Shown here: one piece after another, positions 53,311 through 61,419 of the stretch
Position numbering within the stretch: the stretch's first letter is position 1
Layout: each line of letters begins with the position of its first letter
Assembly: GCF_022179325.1 (NCBI RefSeq)
Contig: NZ_BPQQ01000009.1
Span: 23,954 to 87,953 of the forward strand
Origin: Methylobacterium isbiliense
GTDB lineage: Bacteria > Pseudomonadota > Alphaproteobacteria > Rhizobiales > Beijerinckiaceae
DNA length: 64,000 bases
Reading direction: 5' to 3'
Translations under genes and position numbers: made by a program
The notes under the pieces: generated by a model
What the model was told of the DNA's origin: nothing
What the model saw: the letters and a program-made list of their open reading frames with translations, nothing else
The model's database searches: none

Positions 53311-53398
53311 TGTCATCCCTGCGCACGAGGACAGGGGCTAGGTCATCTCACCGGCAGTATCGCTCACGATGTGTCATCCCTGAGCACTAGGTCAGGGG
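53311..53398 (+). repeat. Two 27-bp imperfect repeats with palindromic core
   Basis: 53311-53337 and 53372-53398 agree at 24 of 27 positions and are separated by 34 bp. The second copy has a stem CCCTGA / TCAGGG. A degenerate third core follows at about 53413. They lie in a 470-bp stretch with no gene (53160-53630), between the small gene pair and the end of the three-gene system. Confidence 0.6.
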
Positions 53399-53630
53399 GC
53401 GTCTTGTGCACGCCCTGAAAATTAGGCCCAGGCACCAGCCGAGGGAAGGCCCGATTGGAGGCATGGTAAACGGTCGGCGTTTGCCTCTGTCAGCTTTGGT
53501 TGAGACGTTGGTGATGATAGCCGGAGCCATTGTTTTGCTCCCACGCATCGAAGCTCCGCACTGAAGCAACCTAGAGTGATTAGGGGCCGCCATATCGGTT
53601 TGCGCTACCCAATACCTCATGCACGAGCGG

Positions 53631-55631
53631 CTACTCGTCGCTCGCTTGGTTGGCCCCTGATGGTGTTAGGGCGGCTTCCGGGACATCCGACGGGGTATGC
53701 CGCTTCCCTTGAACCCGGAAAAGGACGACTGCGGTCTCCACCGAGCTGTCCGCAACGGTTCGATGATGGACGCCAATCTGGTCGCGTATGTCGGGCTGGG
53801 CTCCGGCTCGGTCATGCAGGTCGAGGACCATCAGCATGGAAAGCGCGATGTTCGTGCCCTGATACGAGATGGCTTGCGGGCCGTATCGGTCGACCAAGTC
53901 GCTAAGCGTCAGCTTCGGGAAGGAGCGCTTCAGTTCGGACGTCGTCTTCATCCATCTGTAGGTGAACAGGACATCAACGCGCCCGCCGCCGAGGTCCCGG
54001 GCCTCGGGTCGGCAGATCTCCGCGAGCCGCGAACCCATGAGGAAGTTGACGAAGTCATGCTGGAGATCGGCTTCCAGCGGCGGGTTGTCCGCGTCACGAT
54101 TGAAGAGATAGGCGACGCCGGGATACGTTGCCTTGCTGAGGTTGTACCGCGAGACGACGAAGCGTGTGACCTCTAGGAGCAGTACATCGACGAAGCTCCG
54201 GACATCCTCTCGCCCCCCGTAGTCGACATTCCCGGCGAGGGCGGCAAGGGCTGTCCCAAGCACCTCGTCGACGGTCCTGGATACGGTCTCGTCGTACAGG
54301 ATGACGGCATCGGCCTCGATGCGGGCCGAGACGGTCTCGCGTACCTGCGCCGGGAGGTGCTCAATGATGGCGGCGGTCGGTGAGCTCCCGTCCGCCGCCC
54401 CGGAAGGGCGGTGGGTGACGAGGTCTACCCGGGCTTGGCCCACGAGGTCCCCGAGGGACATCGCCTCCGGCAGGTAAGCGGACCCGGCGTTCTCCTCTAT
54501 CCAGTGCTCCAGGATGTCCAGGGAACGAAGCTCGCGCTGCATCGCGCCCACGATCATCGGGCGCACGACCTGCTCTAGCCCGCCGTCGGACCCTCGCCGG
54601 AACATGGTACGGCTCGCGGCATAGACGGACAGAAGCTCCTCCTCCATGACCGCGGCGACTTTGAGCCACGCCGAGCGGGAGATCTTGTCCGTGACCGCCC
54701 CGAGGCGGAGCGCGAGCGAAGTCCAGTGGACGCGTTCGAGGTCCTTCGCCGTGAGCCAGGACGACGTCTCGGGCTCGCGGTCATTCGCGGTGAGGTAGGC
54801 GGTGTACTCGAAGGCCGATCGCGTGACGGTGTCGATCCGCTCTGGGAGATCCTCGCCGGTACGGCCTTCCTGGAAGGCCACCAGCATGTCGAGGCAGTTC
54901 CGGTAAAGCCGGGCATCGAGGCGCGTCTCGGTCGCGTCCTCGGCACGCGCAAACCAGCCCCGGGCCCGCCCGAAGGCGTCGAGCGCCGTTTTCGGCGTGG
55001 TGGCGCCGAGCCCCGTTCTCAGCGCATCGAGGCCGAGCTCGACCGCGGCTTCGTCCTCCGCGTCCTCGACATCCGCGAGTTCCGTCAGCTTGTGGCGCAA
55101 GTCGTCGGCGGGCTCGTGGGCCAGCACGGCCCCGGCAACCCTGGCCGCATGGCGGAGATAGATGCCGTCGTCCGACGGGTCGAGATCGAGGAGGTCGGCT
55201 TGGAGGCGCCGGAGCAGCGACCGCTCCGACTGGGCCATGATCATCGCCGCCTTCAGCGCCTGGGAGCGGGTGCCATAGTGGGCCGACCTGTCGGCGGCCC
55301 GTTCCAGGAAAACCCGGCCGAGCCCTTGGCGGTGCGTCGGCGGAACCTGCCCGCCGCGCCCAAGCCAAGACGCAATCTCCATCATGGCGAGCACGTCGGC
55401 GTTCTCCGCCACCGCGACCAGGGCCTTCGTGGTTGCCTCGGCTCGCGGATGTTCGGCGAGGATGACGAAGAGGCGCGCGCCCTCGACTTCCGCCGCATGA
55501 TCGGCGGCCGCCGCGGCGAGCTCGTCGACCGGGATGTCGCCGAGGTCTTGCGCGTCGCCGTCGTCGAGAAGGCGTCTGATCAGGTCGGACGGCGCCACGG
55601 AGCCAGGCTCAGAAAAGGAATCGCTCGCCAT
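53631..55631 (-). CDS. Predicted PD-(D/E)XK nuclease effector of an ABC-three-component/Lamassu-like system
   Basis: 666 residues. The first 500 are almost entirely helical, without a recognised domain. The C-terminal 150 residues have a restriction-like nuclease signature: Glu520 in PPLEADLQHDF, Asp553 in GGGRVDVLF, Glu566-Leu-Lys568 in SELKR, and a downstream QAISYQGTN. The gene overlaps the ATPase gene by 23 bp and ends the operon. By analogy with Lamassu and other ABC-three-component systems it would be the effector held in check by the ATPase and middle component. The family assignment is inference. Confidence 0.6.
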   Translation of the reverse strand: MASDSFSEPGSVAPSDLIRRLLDDGDAQDLGDIPVDELAAAAADHAAEVEGARLFVILAEHPRAEATTKALVAVAENADVLAMMEIASWLGRGGQVPPTHRQGLGRVFLERAADRSAHYGTRSQALKAAMIMAQSERSLLRRLQADLLDLDPSDDGIYLRHAARVAGAVLAHEPADDLRHKLTELADVEDAEDEAAVELGLDALRTGLGATTPKTALDAFGRARGWFARAEDATETRLDARLYRNCLDMLVAFQEGRTGEDLPERIDTVTRSAFEYTAYLTANDREPETSSWLTAKDLERVHWTSLALRLGAVTDKISRSAWLKVAAVMEEELLSVYAASRTMFRRGSDGGLEQVVRPMIVGAMQRELRSLDILEHWIEENAGSAYLPEAMSLGDLVGQARVDLVTHRPSGAADGSSPTAAIIEHLPAQVRETVSARIEADAVILYDETVSRTVDEVLGTALAALAGNVDYGGREDVRSFVDVLLLEVTRFVVSRYNLSKATYPGVAYLFNRDADNPPLEADLQHDFVNFLMGSRLAEICRPEARDLGGGRVDVLFTYRWMKTTSELKRSFPKLTLSDLVDRYGPQAISYQGTNIALSMLMVLDLHDRAGAQPDIRDQIGVHHRTVADSSVETAVVLFRVQGKRHTPSDVPEAALTPSGANQASDE

Positions 55632-57585
55632 GAGCGTGGGTCACGTGATCGCATGGGACAACGTCGAGGAGCGTCGGGTCCGCACGGGCGCCGACGATGA
55701 TCTGGATGTCCCCCGCGCTCTGGATAGCCTCGTGCACGCGCGACAGCAACGCGGCGAAGTCGGCGGGCGCCATCTCCTGCGCGCCCGGGCTATCCAGGAC
55801 CAGCAGGCCCGGGTGCCGGCCGTACATGCGTTGCCGGGCCACCTCGATCACGGCGAGCGCCGCCGCGATGCGCACGCGCAGGTTCTCTCCCGGGGACAGC
55901 CTCCCGAAGCTGGTCGGAGCCTTGCCCTGCACGATCCGCATCGCCCCCCCGGTGCCCCAGTCCATGCTCTCGATGTTCTGGACGCCGAACGAACGGGACA
56001 GCGTGGTGATCTCCCTCGACACGTCGGCGAGGATCTCGCGCGCGAGCCCGTCGTAGAGATCCTTGGTCACCTCCTCGGCGGCCTGGAGCACTGCCTCGTC
56101 ATGAGCGCCGGTGGCAGCCTCTTCCTTCTCCTCCTCTTCCTCCTCGGCCGCGATCAGCGCGAGGAGTTGCTCGCGCTGGGCCTCAAGGCCCCGGATCTCC
56201 ATCTCTAGGTCGGCGGAGCCCTCGGCCCGCAAGGCGGCTTCGGTGGCGCGCGACGCCTCGATGGCCTTGGAAAGCTCCGCCTCGGCCCCCCGCTGCGACG
56301 CCTGCGCCTTGGTCGCCTGGGCGCTCAGCTCCGCGACATTGACCTCAACGTCGTCGACGTCCCGCTGCAACTCCTCCAGCCGCAACGCGTCCTCGTCCTC
56401 GTCCGGTGCCTGGCGCGTGCCGCATAAGGCGCAGGTAGAACCCTCGTCCGCCCGCGAATGCCGGTTGTGGTCGATGCCGGCATCGCACGAGGGGCAGCAG
56501 ACGGGGCGCAAGGTCCGGAGCACCACGCCGGCTGCCCGCTCGTCCCTGAGTTGCTGCAAGGCCCTCCGCGTTTCGAGGAGCAGGGTCGTCGCGCCCTGCA
56601 ACTGGCGGTCCACCCTGACCGCCTCCTGCCGCGTCTCCTCGATCCCCTCGCGCAGGGCCAGCAGCCGACGGTCCTGCTCAAGCATCGTGGCCCGCAGGAC
56701 GGCACGGTCGGGCCCGGGGCGGACCCGGCCGCGCGCGGACGAAAGGGAGGCGTCGACCGCTTCGAGCCTAGTCCGGAGCCTGTCCCCGAGGCCGCGGGAG
56801 GCGGTGGGACGCTCGGCCTTCGTCGCCCTCAGCCGCTTCAGCGCCGTTGCGGCAGCCGTGTAGGTGCTGACCCACGGCAGGCCCATGAACATCTGCAGCA
56901 GCCTCAGCGGGATGGCATCGACCAGCAGCTCGCCGAACACGGCCTTGCCCGGACCGTCGACGAACAGCGCCGACGCGATGACCGGCCAGCCATGGGTATG
57001 GCTGCCGTCCTTCTCGTTGTGGGCATGGAACCTGGCGAAGCCGAACTCCGCCAGCATGGCGTCCTCGACGGCCCGTTCGAGAGGCTTCCCGACCGTGCCC
57101 TCGTACAGGGTGAACCACCCGCCCTCCTGTTCGCGGCTGAAGCTGCCGGCCGCGCCCTTGTCGGGGTCGCCCGCCTCCTTCGTGACGAGGAGCCGGTGGC
57201 CGATGCCGTTAGCCTCGAAGACGACCTCCGCCTTGCTCAGCCATCGCCACACGTCCGGCTTCACGCGTTCGTGGATGTCGCCGCGGATGCCCCCCTGGAT
57301 CACGCCCAGCAGGGTCGACTTGCCCCTGAAGTTCTGGTCCGAAACGATGGCCCAGAGCCCGGGACCGAAAGTGAAAGTCTGGCCGAACGGGCCGTCGGCG
57401 ACGGTGCCCTCCTTGATACCCTTCAGCGTGACAGAGCGGATGCGGAGGCTCTTCCTACGGGGCAAGGTGGATTGAGGCTCGACGGCGTGCCGGTCGAGCA
57501 TCTCCTGCACGACCGGCATCGGCAGGGATGCCTTGCCGGCGATGGCCTCGATCCACTCCGCTGCCGTGGCTTGCGTGCTCATCAT
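55609..57585 (-). CDS. Rad50/SMC-like ATPase with zinc hook (ABC-three-component/LmuB type)
   Basis: 658 residues. Walker A is DQNFRGKSTLL (82-92). The coiled-coil arms (about 250-360 and 395-500) meet at a hook with CPSC (364-367) and CALC (385-388). The ABC signature is LSPGE (563-567) and Walker B is GLLVLDSPG (593-601); the usual Glu after the Walker B Asp is replaced by Ser. The arms are much shorter than in Rad50. It resembles the ATPases of Lamassu/DdmC and DUF3732-type systems. The upstream gene overlaps by 4 bp. Confidence 0.85.
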   Translation of the reverse strand: MMSTQATAAEWIEAIAGKASLPMPVVQEMLDRHAVEPQSTLPRRKSLRIRSVTLKGIKEGTVADGPFGQTFTFGPGLWAIVSDQNFRGKSTLLGVIQGGIRGDIHERVKPDVWRWLSKAEVVFEANGIGHRLLVTKEAGDPDKGAAGSFSREQEGGWFTLYEGTVGKPLERAVEDAMLAEFGFARFHAHNEKDGSHTHGWPVIASALFVDGPGKAVFGELLVDAIPLRLLQMFMGLPWVSTYTAAATALKRLRATKAERPTASRGLGDRLRTRLEAVDASLSSARGRVRPGPDRAVLRATMLEQDRRLLALREGIEETRQEAVRVDRQLQGATTLLLETRRALQQLRDERAAGVVLRTLRPVCCPSCDAGIDHNRHSRADEGSTCALCGTRQAPDEDEDALRLEELQRDVDDVEVNVAELSAQATKAQASQRGAEAELSKAIEASRATEAALRAEGSADLEMEIRGLEAQREQLLALIAAEEEEEEKEEAATGAHDEAVLQAAEEVTKDLYDGLAREILADVSREITTLSRSFGVQNIESMDWGTGGAMRIVQGKAPTSFGRLSPGENLRVRIAAALAVIEVARQRMYGRHPGLLVLDSPGAQEMAPADFAALLSRVHEAIQSAGDIQIIVGARADPTLLDVVPCDHVTHAHGERFLF

Positions 57586-58259
57586 CGTCCCCTGAGGCTC
57601 CGGAGCCGGGCCAGGACGCGCTCCTTGATGGACGGGATTTCGGTCCCGTGGCGGGCGTCGCGGTACTCGGGATGGAGATACTGGTCGCCCTTCAGGTCAG
57701 AGCCGCTCCGGAAGCCGGCCAGCGTCATCACGAGCTCGACCCGCGACCTATACCAGCCAAGGCTCGGCTGCTCGCGCTCGATCCGCTCGATGAACGCGAA
57801 CGAGGTCGGAAGGACGATGAAGTCGTGCCGGCGCTGGCCGGTGGTCTGCTTCAGCGGACGCACCAGGCCATGCGCCGCGAGGATCGAGAGCGGCATCTCG
57901 ATGTTCTGGAAGGCCCCGCGGCGCCAGCGGACCATCGCGACCGTGCGAAGGTCCGGCTCGTCGGCGTCGAAGATGTCGGACGCAGCATCCAGGGCGGCAG
58001 GATCGCCCTCGGTCTCGAAGCGGGTCAGGAGTTCGTCGGCCAAGTAATCCGGGTAGCGGACGAGGAAGTCGATAGCCATCGCCCGCTTCTCGCCGCGGAA
58101 GATGCGCCCATCGTGTGCGGCCTCCTCGCTCCCGAGTGCCAGGATGTACAGGAGGCGCACCGCGTCGCGATGGTGGAACCCGATCTGCGGCTTGGCCGGT
58201 CCGCCCCGCGCAGGACGGGTCGTGTCAGGGCTCGTGGTCGTCTCGGGCTGCCCGTCCAT
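57582..58259 (-). CDS. Middle component of the SMC-type conflict system
   Basis: 225 residues. A disordered N-terminus (1-25) is followed by a helical domain with AMAIDFLVRYPDYLADELL, an element typical of the middle components of ABC-three-component systems, and then a winged-helix-like part (MPLSILAAHGLVRPL). In such systems this protein bridges ATPase and effector. It is the first gene of the operon; its ATG at 58259 follows an AT-poor leader in which a long hairpin lies 195 bp upstream. Confidence 0.65.
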   Translation of the reverse strand: MDGQPETTTSPDTTRPARGGPAKPQIGFHHRDAVRLLYILALGSEEAAHDGRIFRGEKRAMAIDFLVRYPDYLADELLTRFETEGDPAALDAASDIFDADEPDLRTVAMVRWRRGAFQNIEMPLSILAAHGLVRPLKQTTGQRRHDFIVLPTSFAFIERIEREQPSLGWYRSRVELVMTLAGFRSGSDLKGDQYLHPEYRDARHGTEIPSIKERVLARLRSLRGR

Positions 58260-58453
58260 CGTGGTCGCTCAAGGTCGTGGAGGCCAAGTCACGTCGGTGA
58301 CGAGGCGTGCGCCGGCCGGCGCCGAGTTCGTGTCGCCGGAAGGCTAGCCCGCCGAAGCACCGGCTTCCAAGCCGCCTCGCGGCCATCGACGCTCGACGGG
58401 GTCAGACCGGGCCGGTGACATAACGGCTTGGCAGTGGCCCGGTTCGTTCGCGC

Positions 58454-58488
58454 GCAGGGTATTGGGTTAGCGCTACCCGATACCCTGC
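58454..58488. repeat. Palindrome/hairpin upstream of the three-gene system
   Basis: GCAGGGTATTGGGT and ACCCGATACCCTGC form a 14-bp stem (one T-G pair) around a 7-base centre. A related sequence, GCGCTACCCAATACC, is at 53602-53616 just past the other end of the operon. The 360 bp between 58260 and 58621 hold no gene; this hairpin is the only structure I see. It may be an operator. Confidence 0.6.
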
Positions 58489-58621
58489 CGCCGAGTTGTG
58501 TTTCCCGGCCCCCAGGGGTCACCCGGTCGGGACGGCCTCTGGCGCCGTTTTGGATCCGGGCACCTCGGGCTTGCGCAGGCTTCCAGGCCGGGACAGGTTC
58601 GCGGCCGCTCAGGAGATACCG

Positions 58622-58819
58622 TCATGAAACCCGTCGGCGAGCACCCAACCAACTGACGGCCGGAGTGCCGCCATGGCCGAGCCTCCGCGCCCTTAGGGAT
58701 AGGGCGAGCCACGTCGGGTCCGGGACGTCCTCGACGTGCCTAGCGGGCCGGGGCCGGGACTGCTCCCTCCCAGTGAGGACGCGCAGGATCGTGGCGGGAT
58801 CGTAGGCGTTGTTGGGCAT
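58622..58819 (-). CDS. Small hypothetical protein (YDPATILRVLTG family)
   Basis: 65 residues. The N-terminus MPNNAYDPATILRVLTGRE resembles the C-terminal end of the small gene at 52995-53159; the rest is basic and Pro-rich. No family is known. It lies between the three-gene system and the next hypothetical gene. Confidence 0.45.
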   Translation of the reverse strand: MPNNAYDPATILRVLTGREQSRPRPARHVEDVPDPTWLALSLRARRLGHGGTPAVSWLGARRRVS

Positions 58820-59086
58820 GCCGGGATGCTCCCGCCGGCAGGCCTCGTTAGCCGCCCCAGTTCAAAAAATTCTCGTCCGCCGGCGATGATCGCGGACGTC
58901 CAGGCCACGATGGTCTGGCTACCACATGAAAAAAACGGGAATGTTCAAACCCGAAAATTTGTCGATCCAGACAATTTGTGGCCGCCCGCTAAGCTATTAT
59001 GAACCAAATCTGATTCAGGTTCCAACAGGTATTTGCGATTACATCAACAGGCCTCCCGGCGATGGCGTCGGCATGAGGCAGGACAG

Positions 59087-59521
59087 ATGGCTCCTTACAC
59101 CACGCAGACCGCGCTTGAGCTCGTAAAGGAACTCCAGGGGAAGGCCCGCTGGTCCGACAAGAGTTTATCGATGCGGCTTCGCCGCGGCGAGCCGCTAAGA
59201 ATCTTCATCGAGCGGAGCATGATGGGCGGAAGCGTCGTCTATGCAATCTGGAGGGACGACGGCGCCATCGGCGGCTTCGCTCACCGCATTGTGTCGGGCC
59301 TAGCTACGGCTGAGGCCCAGGCTGTCAGCGTCGAGGACAGCCTCGTCTACAGAGTCCCAGACGAGAGAGGGGCGCGGTTCCTCGCGGCCGGGTTTGGTGA
59401 CGGCCGGGTACCCGGTCCGGAGGAGGAATACGTCATCTCCATGGAAATCTGGGATCCGGACGGCCGCCTGGACGAGAATGGCCGACTAGTGGCGACGACC
59501 TATCTGGAAGTCGGTCCCTGA
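59087..59521 (+). CDS. Hypothetical protein near the integrase
   Basis: 144 residues from the ATG at 59087 (AGGCAGGA upstream). Alpha/beta-like sequence with FIERSMMGGSVVYAIWRDDG and YVISMEIWDPDGRLDENGRLV. The 265 bp before it are unusually AT-rich (58860-59040), a typical sign of acquired DNA and a probable promoter region. No family is recognised. It converges with the small gene at 59500, overlapping by 22 bp. Confidence 0.65.
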   Translation: MAPYTTQTALELVKELQGKARWSDKSLSMRLRRGEPLRIFIERSMMGGSVVYAIWRDDGAIGGFAHRIVSGLATAEAQAVSVEDSLVYRVPDERGARFLAAGFGDGRVPGPEEEYVISMEIWDPDGRLDENGRLVATTYLEVGP

Positions 59522-59697
59522 CGGGCATGGTCACGGGTCTGCAGGGCCTCTTCGACGAGCTCGGCGACCCGCTGCCCCGCGGCCCGGGCGCGCTTCTCGC
59601 GGATGGCGACGATGCGGGTCGGGGGCGTCCCCGGCGACGAGACGACGAGCTCGCCGTCGGCGTGGAGGCGGACTGTAATCGTGATGGGGTCGCTCAT
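59500..59697 (-). CDS. Small hypothetical protein downstream of the integrase
   Basis: 65 residues: MSDPITITVRLHADGELVVSS, then a basic helix (REKRARAAGQRVAELVEEAL). Its ATG overlaps the integrase stop (ATGA), so it is translated with the integrase. A frameshifted paralogue is at 52793-52998. It could be a small DNA-binding or recombination directionality protein, but this is a guess from position. Confidence 0.6.
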   Translation of the reverse strand: MSDPITITVRLHADGELVVSSPGTPPTRIVAIREKRARAAGQRVAELVEEALQTRDHARQGPTSR

Positions 59698-61214
59698 GGC
59701 AGGGGAAGGGGCTTGAAGCGGGCGCGCTCGCGCTCGTAGTGCTCCAGGACGTGGTCGACCCAGGGGGCCATGCCGCTCGCCTTAAGCTTCAGGCGCTGAG
59801 CCCGAGCGTACACCTTGCGGGTCACGTCCTCGATGCGTGCCTCCTCGCGGTTCTCGGTCTTGTCCCGCGCGTGCGCCAGGATCGCCGAGCCAGCGCCCCC
59901 GAGCTGCTCCTCGTCGAGGAAGGTCCCGAGCGTGCGCCGGGCATCGTGCGGGGTCCAGACCCTGATGCCGTAGCGCTCGAACAGGTTGCCGTGGGGACGC
60001 TTGAACAGCGGCCCCTTCTTGCCCTTCCTCGTCTTGCCGGCCTTCGTCTTGCCCTCCAACCGATGGAAGAGGCCGGTGAACCCGGCCGGGGTCACGTGCT
60101 TACCGTCGACCCGACTGGGGAAGCGCCACGGCGATGACGGGTCCGCCCCGAGCCGATCGATCGCCGCGATCGCGGCCGGCGGGATCGGCAGGGCGTGCGG
60201 GCGGCCTCCCTTCCGGCCGCTCTTCATTTCCTTCGCGGTCCAAGTCCAAACCTCCCAGCCGGGCATGTCGGGCATGGGGATGATGCCGTCGCGCCGGGTG
60301 CGTCCGAGGCTGCCCGTCCTCTGCCCGGTCAGGACGACTGCCCAGACGGCTGCCAGCATGCCGTTCTCGGTCTCCTGGTCAGTCGAGCTGAGGGTACGGT
60401 GATGCTCGATGACGAGCAGCGTTCGGACGAGCTCCTGGATCGTCGGCGTGTGCTCGCGAGCCTTCGAGCTGTACTCGATGTGCCAGCGCTCCTGCCACCA
60501 CGCGTGCTTTTCGTCCGCGAGCCCCGAGCGCGTCGCATGACTGCGCCACCCCCAGGTCAGCGCTTCCTTGCACTGCGCGACGACGCGGGCCGCGGCGGAG
60601 AGGGTGCGGGATTCAATCACGCGGTCGCGCAACTCCTCCAGATCCGAGATCTCAATCGAGGCCAGCTCCAGCCTCTCGATTGGCTCGAACTCGGGGCCGG
60701 TGTGGTAGGCCGAGTAGCTGCGCCGGTAGCTCTCCTTTAGGTCAGGCAGCTTCGATGCGAGGAACTCGGCCATGAGGTCCTGCCACTGCCATGGCCCGCG
60801 CCGGCGGCGGTCCTCGTCGGACTGCACCTCGACAGTCTCCGCGAACGCGGCGTCCGCGGCGAGCTCGACCGGCTTGCCCTTGGCCAGCACCGCCTCGAAC
60901 ACGTGCAGATCCTCGCGCGGGTTGACCCCGGCCTCGACGTCCCGGCGCGCGCGGTCGGCGGCGAGCCGGGCCGCCGGCAGGGTCAGGGCGTCCATGGAGC
61001 CGAGGCGGAACGTCCCCTTGCGGTGGCGGAGGTACCACGTGCCCGCCGCACGCGTGATCCGCAGGGTGAGGCCCGGGGTGTCCGCGTCGGCGATCTCCGC
61101 GCCGCGGCCGACGAGCTTCCCCTCCTGGATCATGCGGGCCGCGCGCTCGACGGTCGCCGCCGTCATTCTCACGCGCTCGCGCTCGTAGCTGCCCCTGCCT
61201 GCCGCCTTCGCCAT
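59694..61214 (-). CDS. Tyrosine site-specific recombinase (integrase)
   Basis: 506 residues. The N-terminal part has the arm-binding type domain of tRNA integrases (LTLRITRAAGTWYLRHRKG). The catalytic residues are seen in TGQRTGSL (Arg299), TPHDARRTLGTF (His/Arg), a later HAR and KVYARAQ (probable Tyr). The start at 61214 is chosen over the upstream TTG. A tRNA-Gly 3' fragment lies 155 bp upstream, so this integrase probably inserted the island there. Confidence 0.92.
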   Translation of the reverse strand: MAKAAGRGSYERERVRMTAATVERAARMIQEGKLVGRGAEIADADTPGLTLRITRAAGTWYLRHRKGTFRLGSMDALTLPAARLAADRARRDVEAGVNPREDLHVFEAVLAKGKPVELAADAAFAETVEVQSDEDRRRRGPWQWQDLMAEFLASKLPDLKESYRRSYSAYHTGPEFEPIERLELASIEISDLEELRDRVIESRTLSAAARVVAQCKEALTWGWRSHATRSGLADEKHAWWQERWHIEYSSKAREHTPTIQELVRTLLVIEHHRTLSSTDQETENGMLAAVWAVVLTGQRTGSLGRTRRDGIIPMPDMPGWEVWTWTAKEMKSGRKGGRPHALPIPPAAIAAIDRLGADPSSPWRFPSRVDGKHVTPAGFTGLFHRLEGKTKAGKTRKGKKGPLFKRPHGNLFERYGIRVWTPHDARRTLGTFLDEEQLGGAGSAILAHARDKTENREEARIEDVTRKVYARAQRLKLKASGMAPWVDHVLEHYERERARFKPLPLP

Positions 61215-61368
61215 GGCCCATCCCCCGGGATACAACGGGGATACAACATGGGTATTCGGGCCGTGGCAACGAAGATGTCACCCCTCTAAACGAGGAAAAC
61301 CACGCAACATCAATGGCTTCTGAGGAGATGGTTAACTGAATATCGGGAGGGGTTCACTTGGGCCATAT

Positions 61369-61419
61369 AGCTTCCCAAGCTGAATGTCGTCGGTTCGATC
61401 CCGATCGCCCGCTCCACCA
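61369..61419 (+). mobile_element. tRNA-Gly(CCC) 3' fragment, probable attachment site
   Basis: The sequence contains the anticodon loop CTTCCCAAG, the variable region, the T arm GGTTCGATCCC, the acceptor strand GCCCGCT and a CCA end at 61417-61419. The 5' half of the tRNA (D arm and first acceptor strand) is missing upstream. A 3' tRNA fragment next to an integrase is the usual sign of an att site. The intact tRNA would be at the other end of the element, outside or left of this window. Confidence 0.8.

Noticed and set aside
53311-53398. CRISPR array
   Set aside because: Only two clear repeats with three mismatches and no cas genes nearby. Kept as a repeat, not called a CRISPR.
61369-61419. 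Complete tRNA-Gly gene
   Set aside because: The D arm and 5' acceptor strand are missing upstream, so only a 3' fragment is present.
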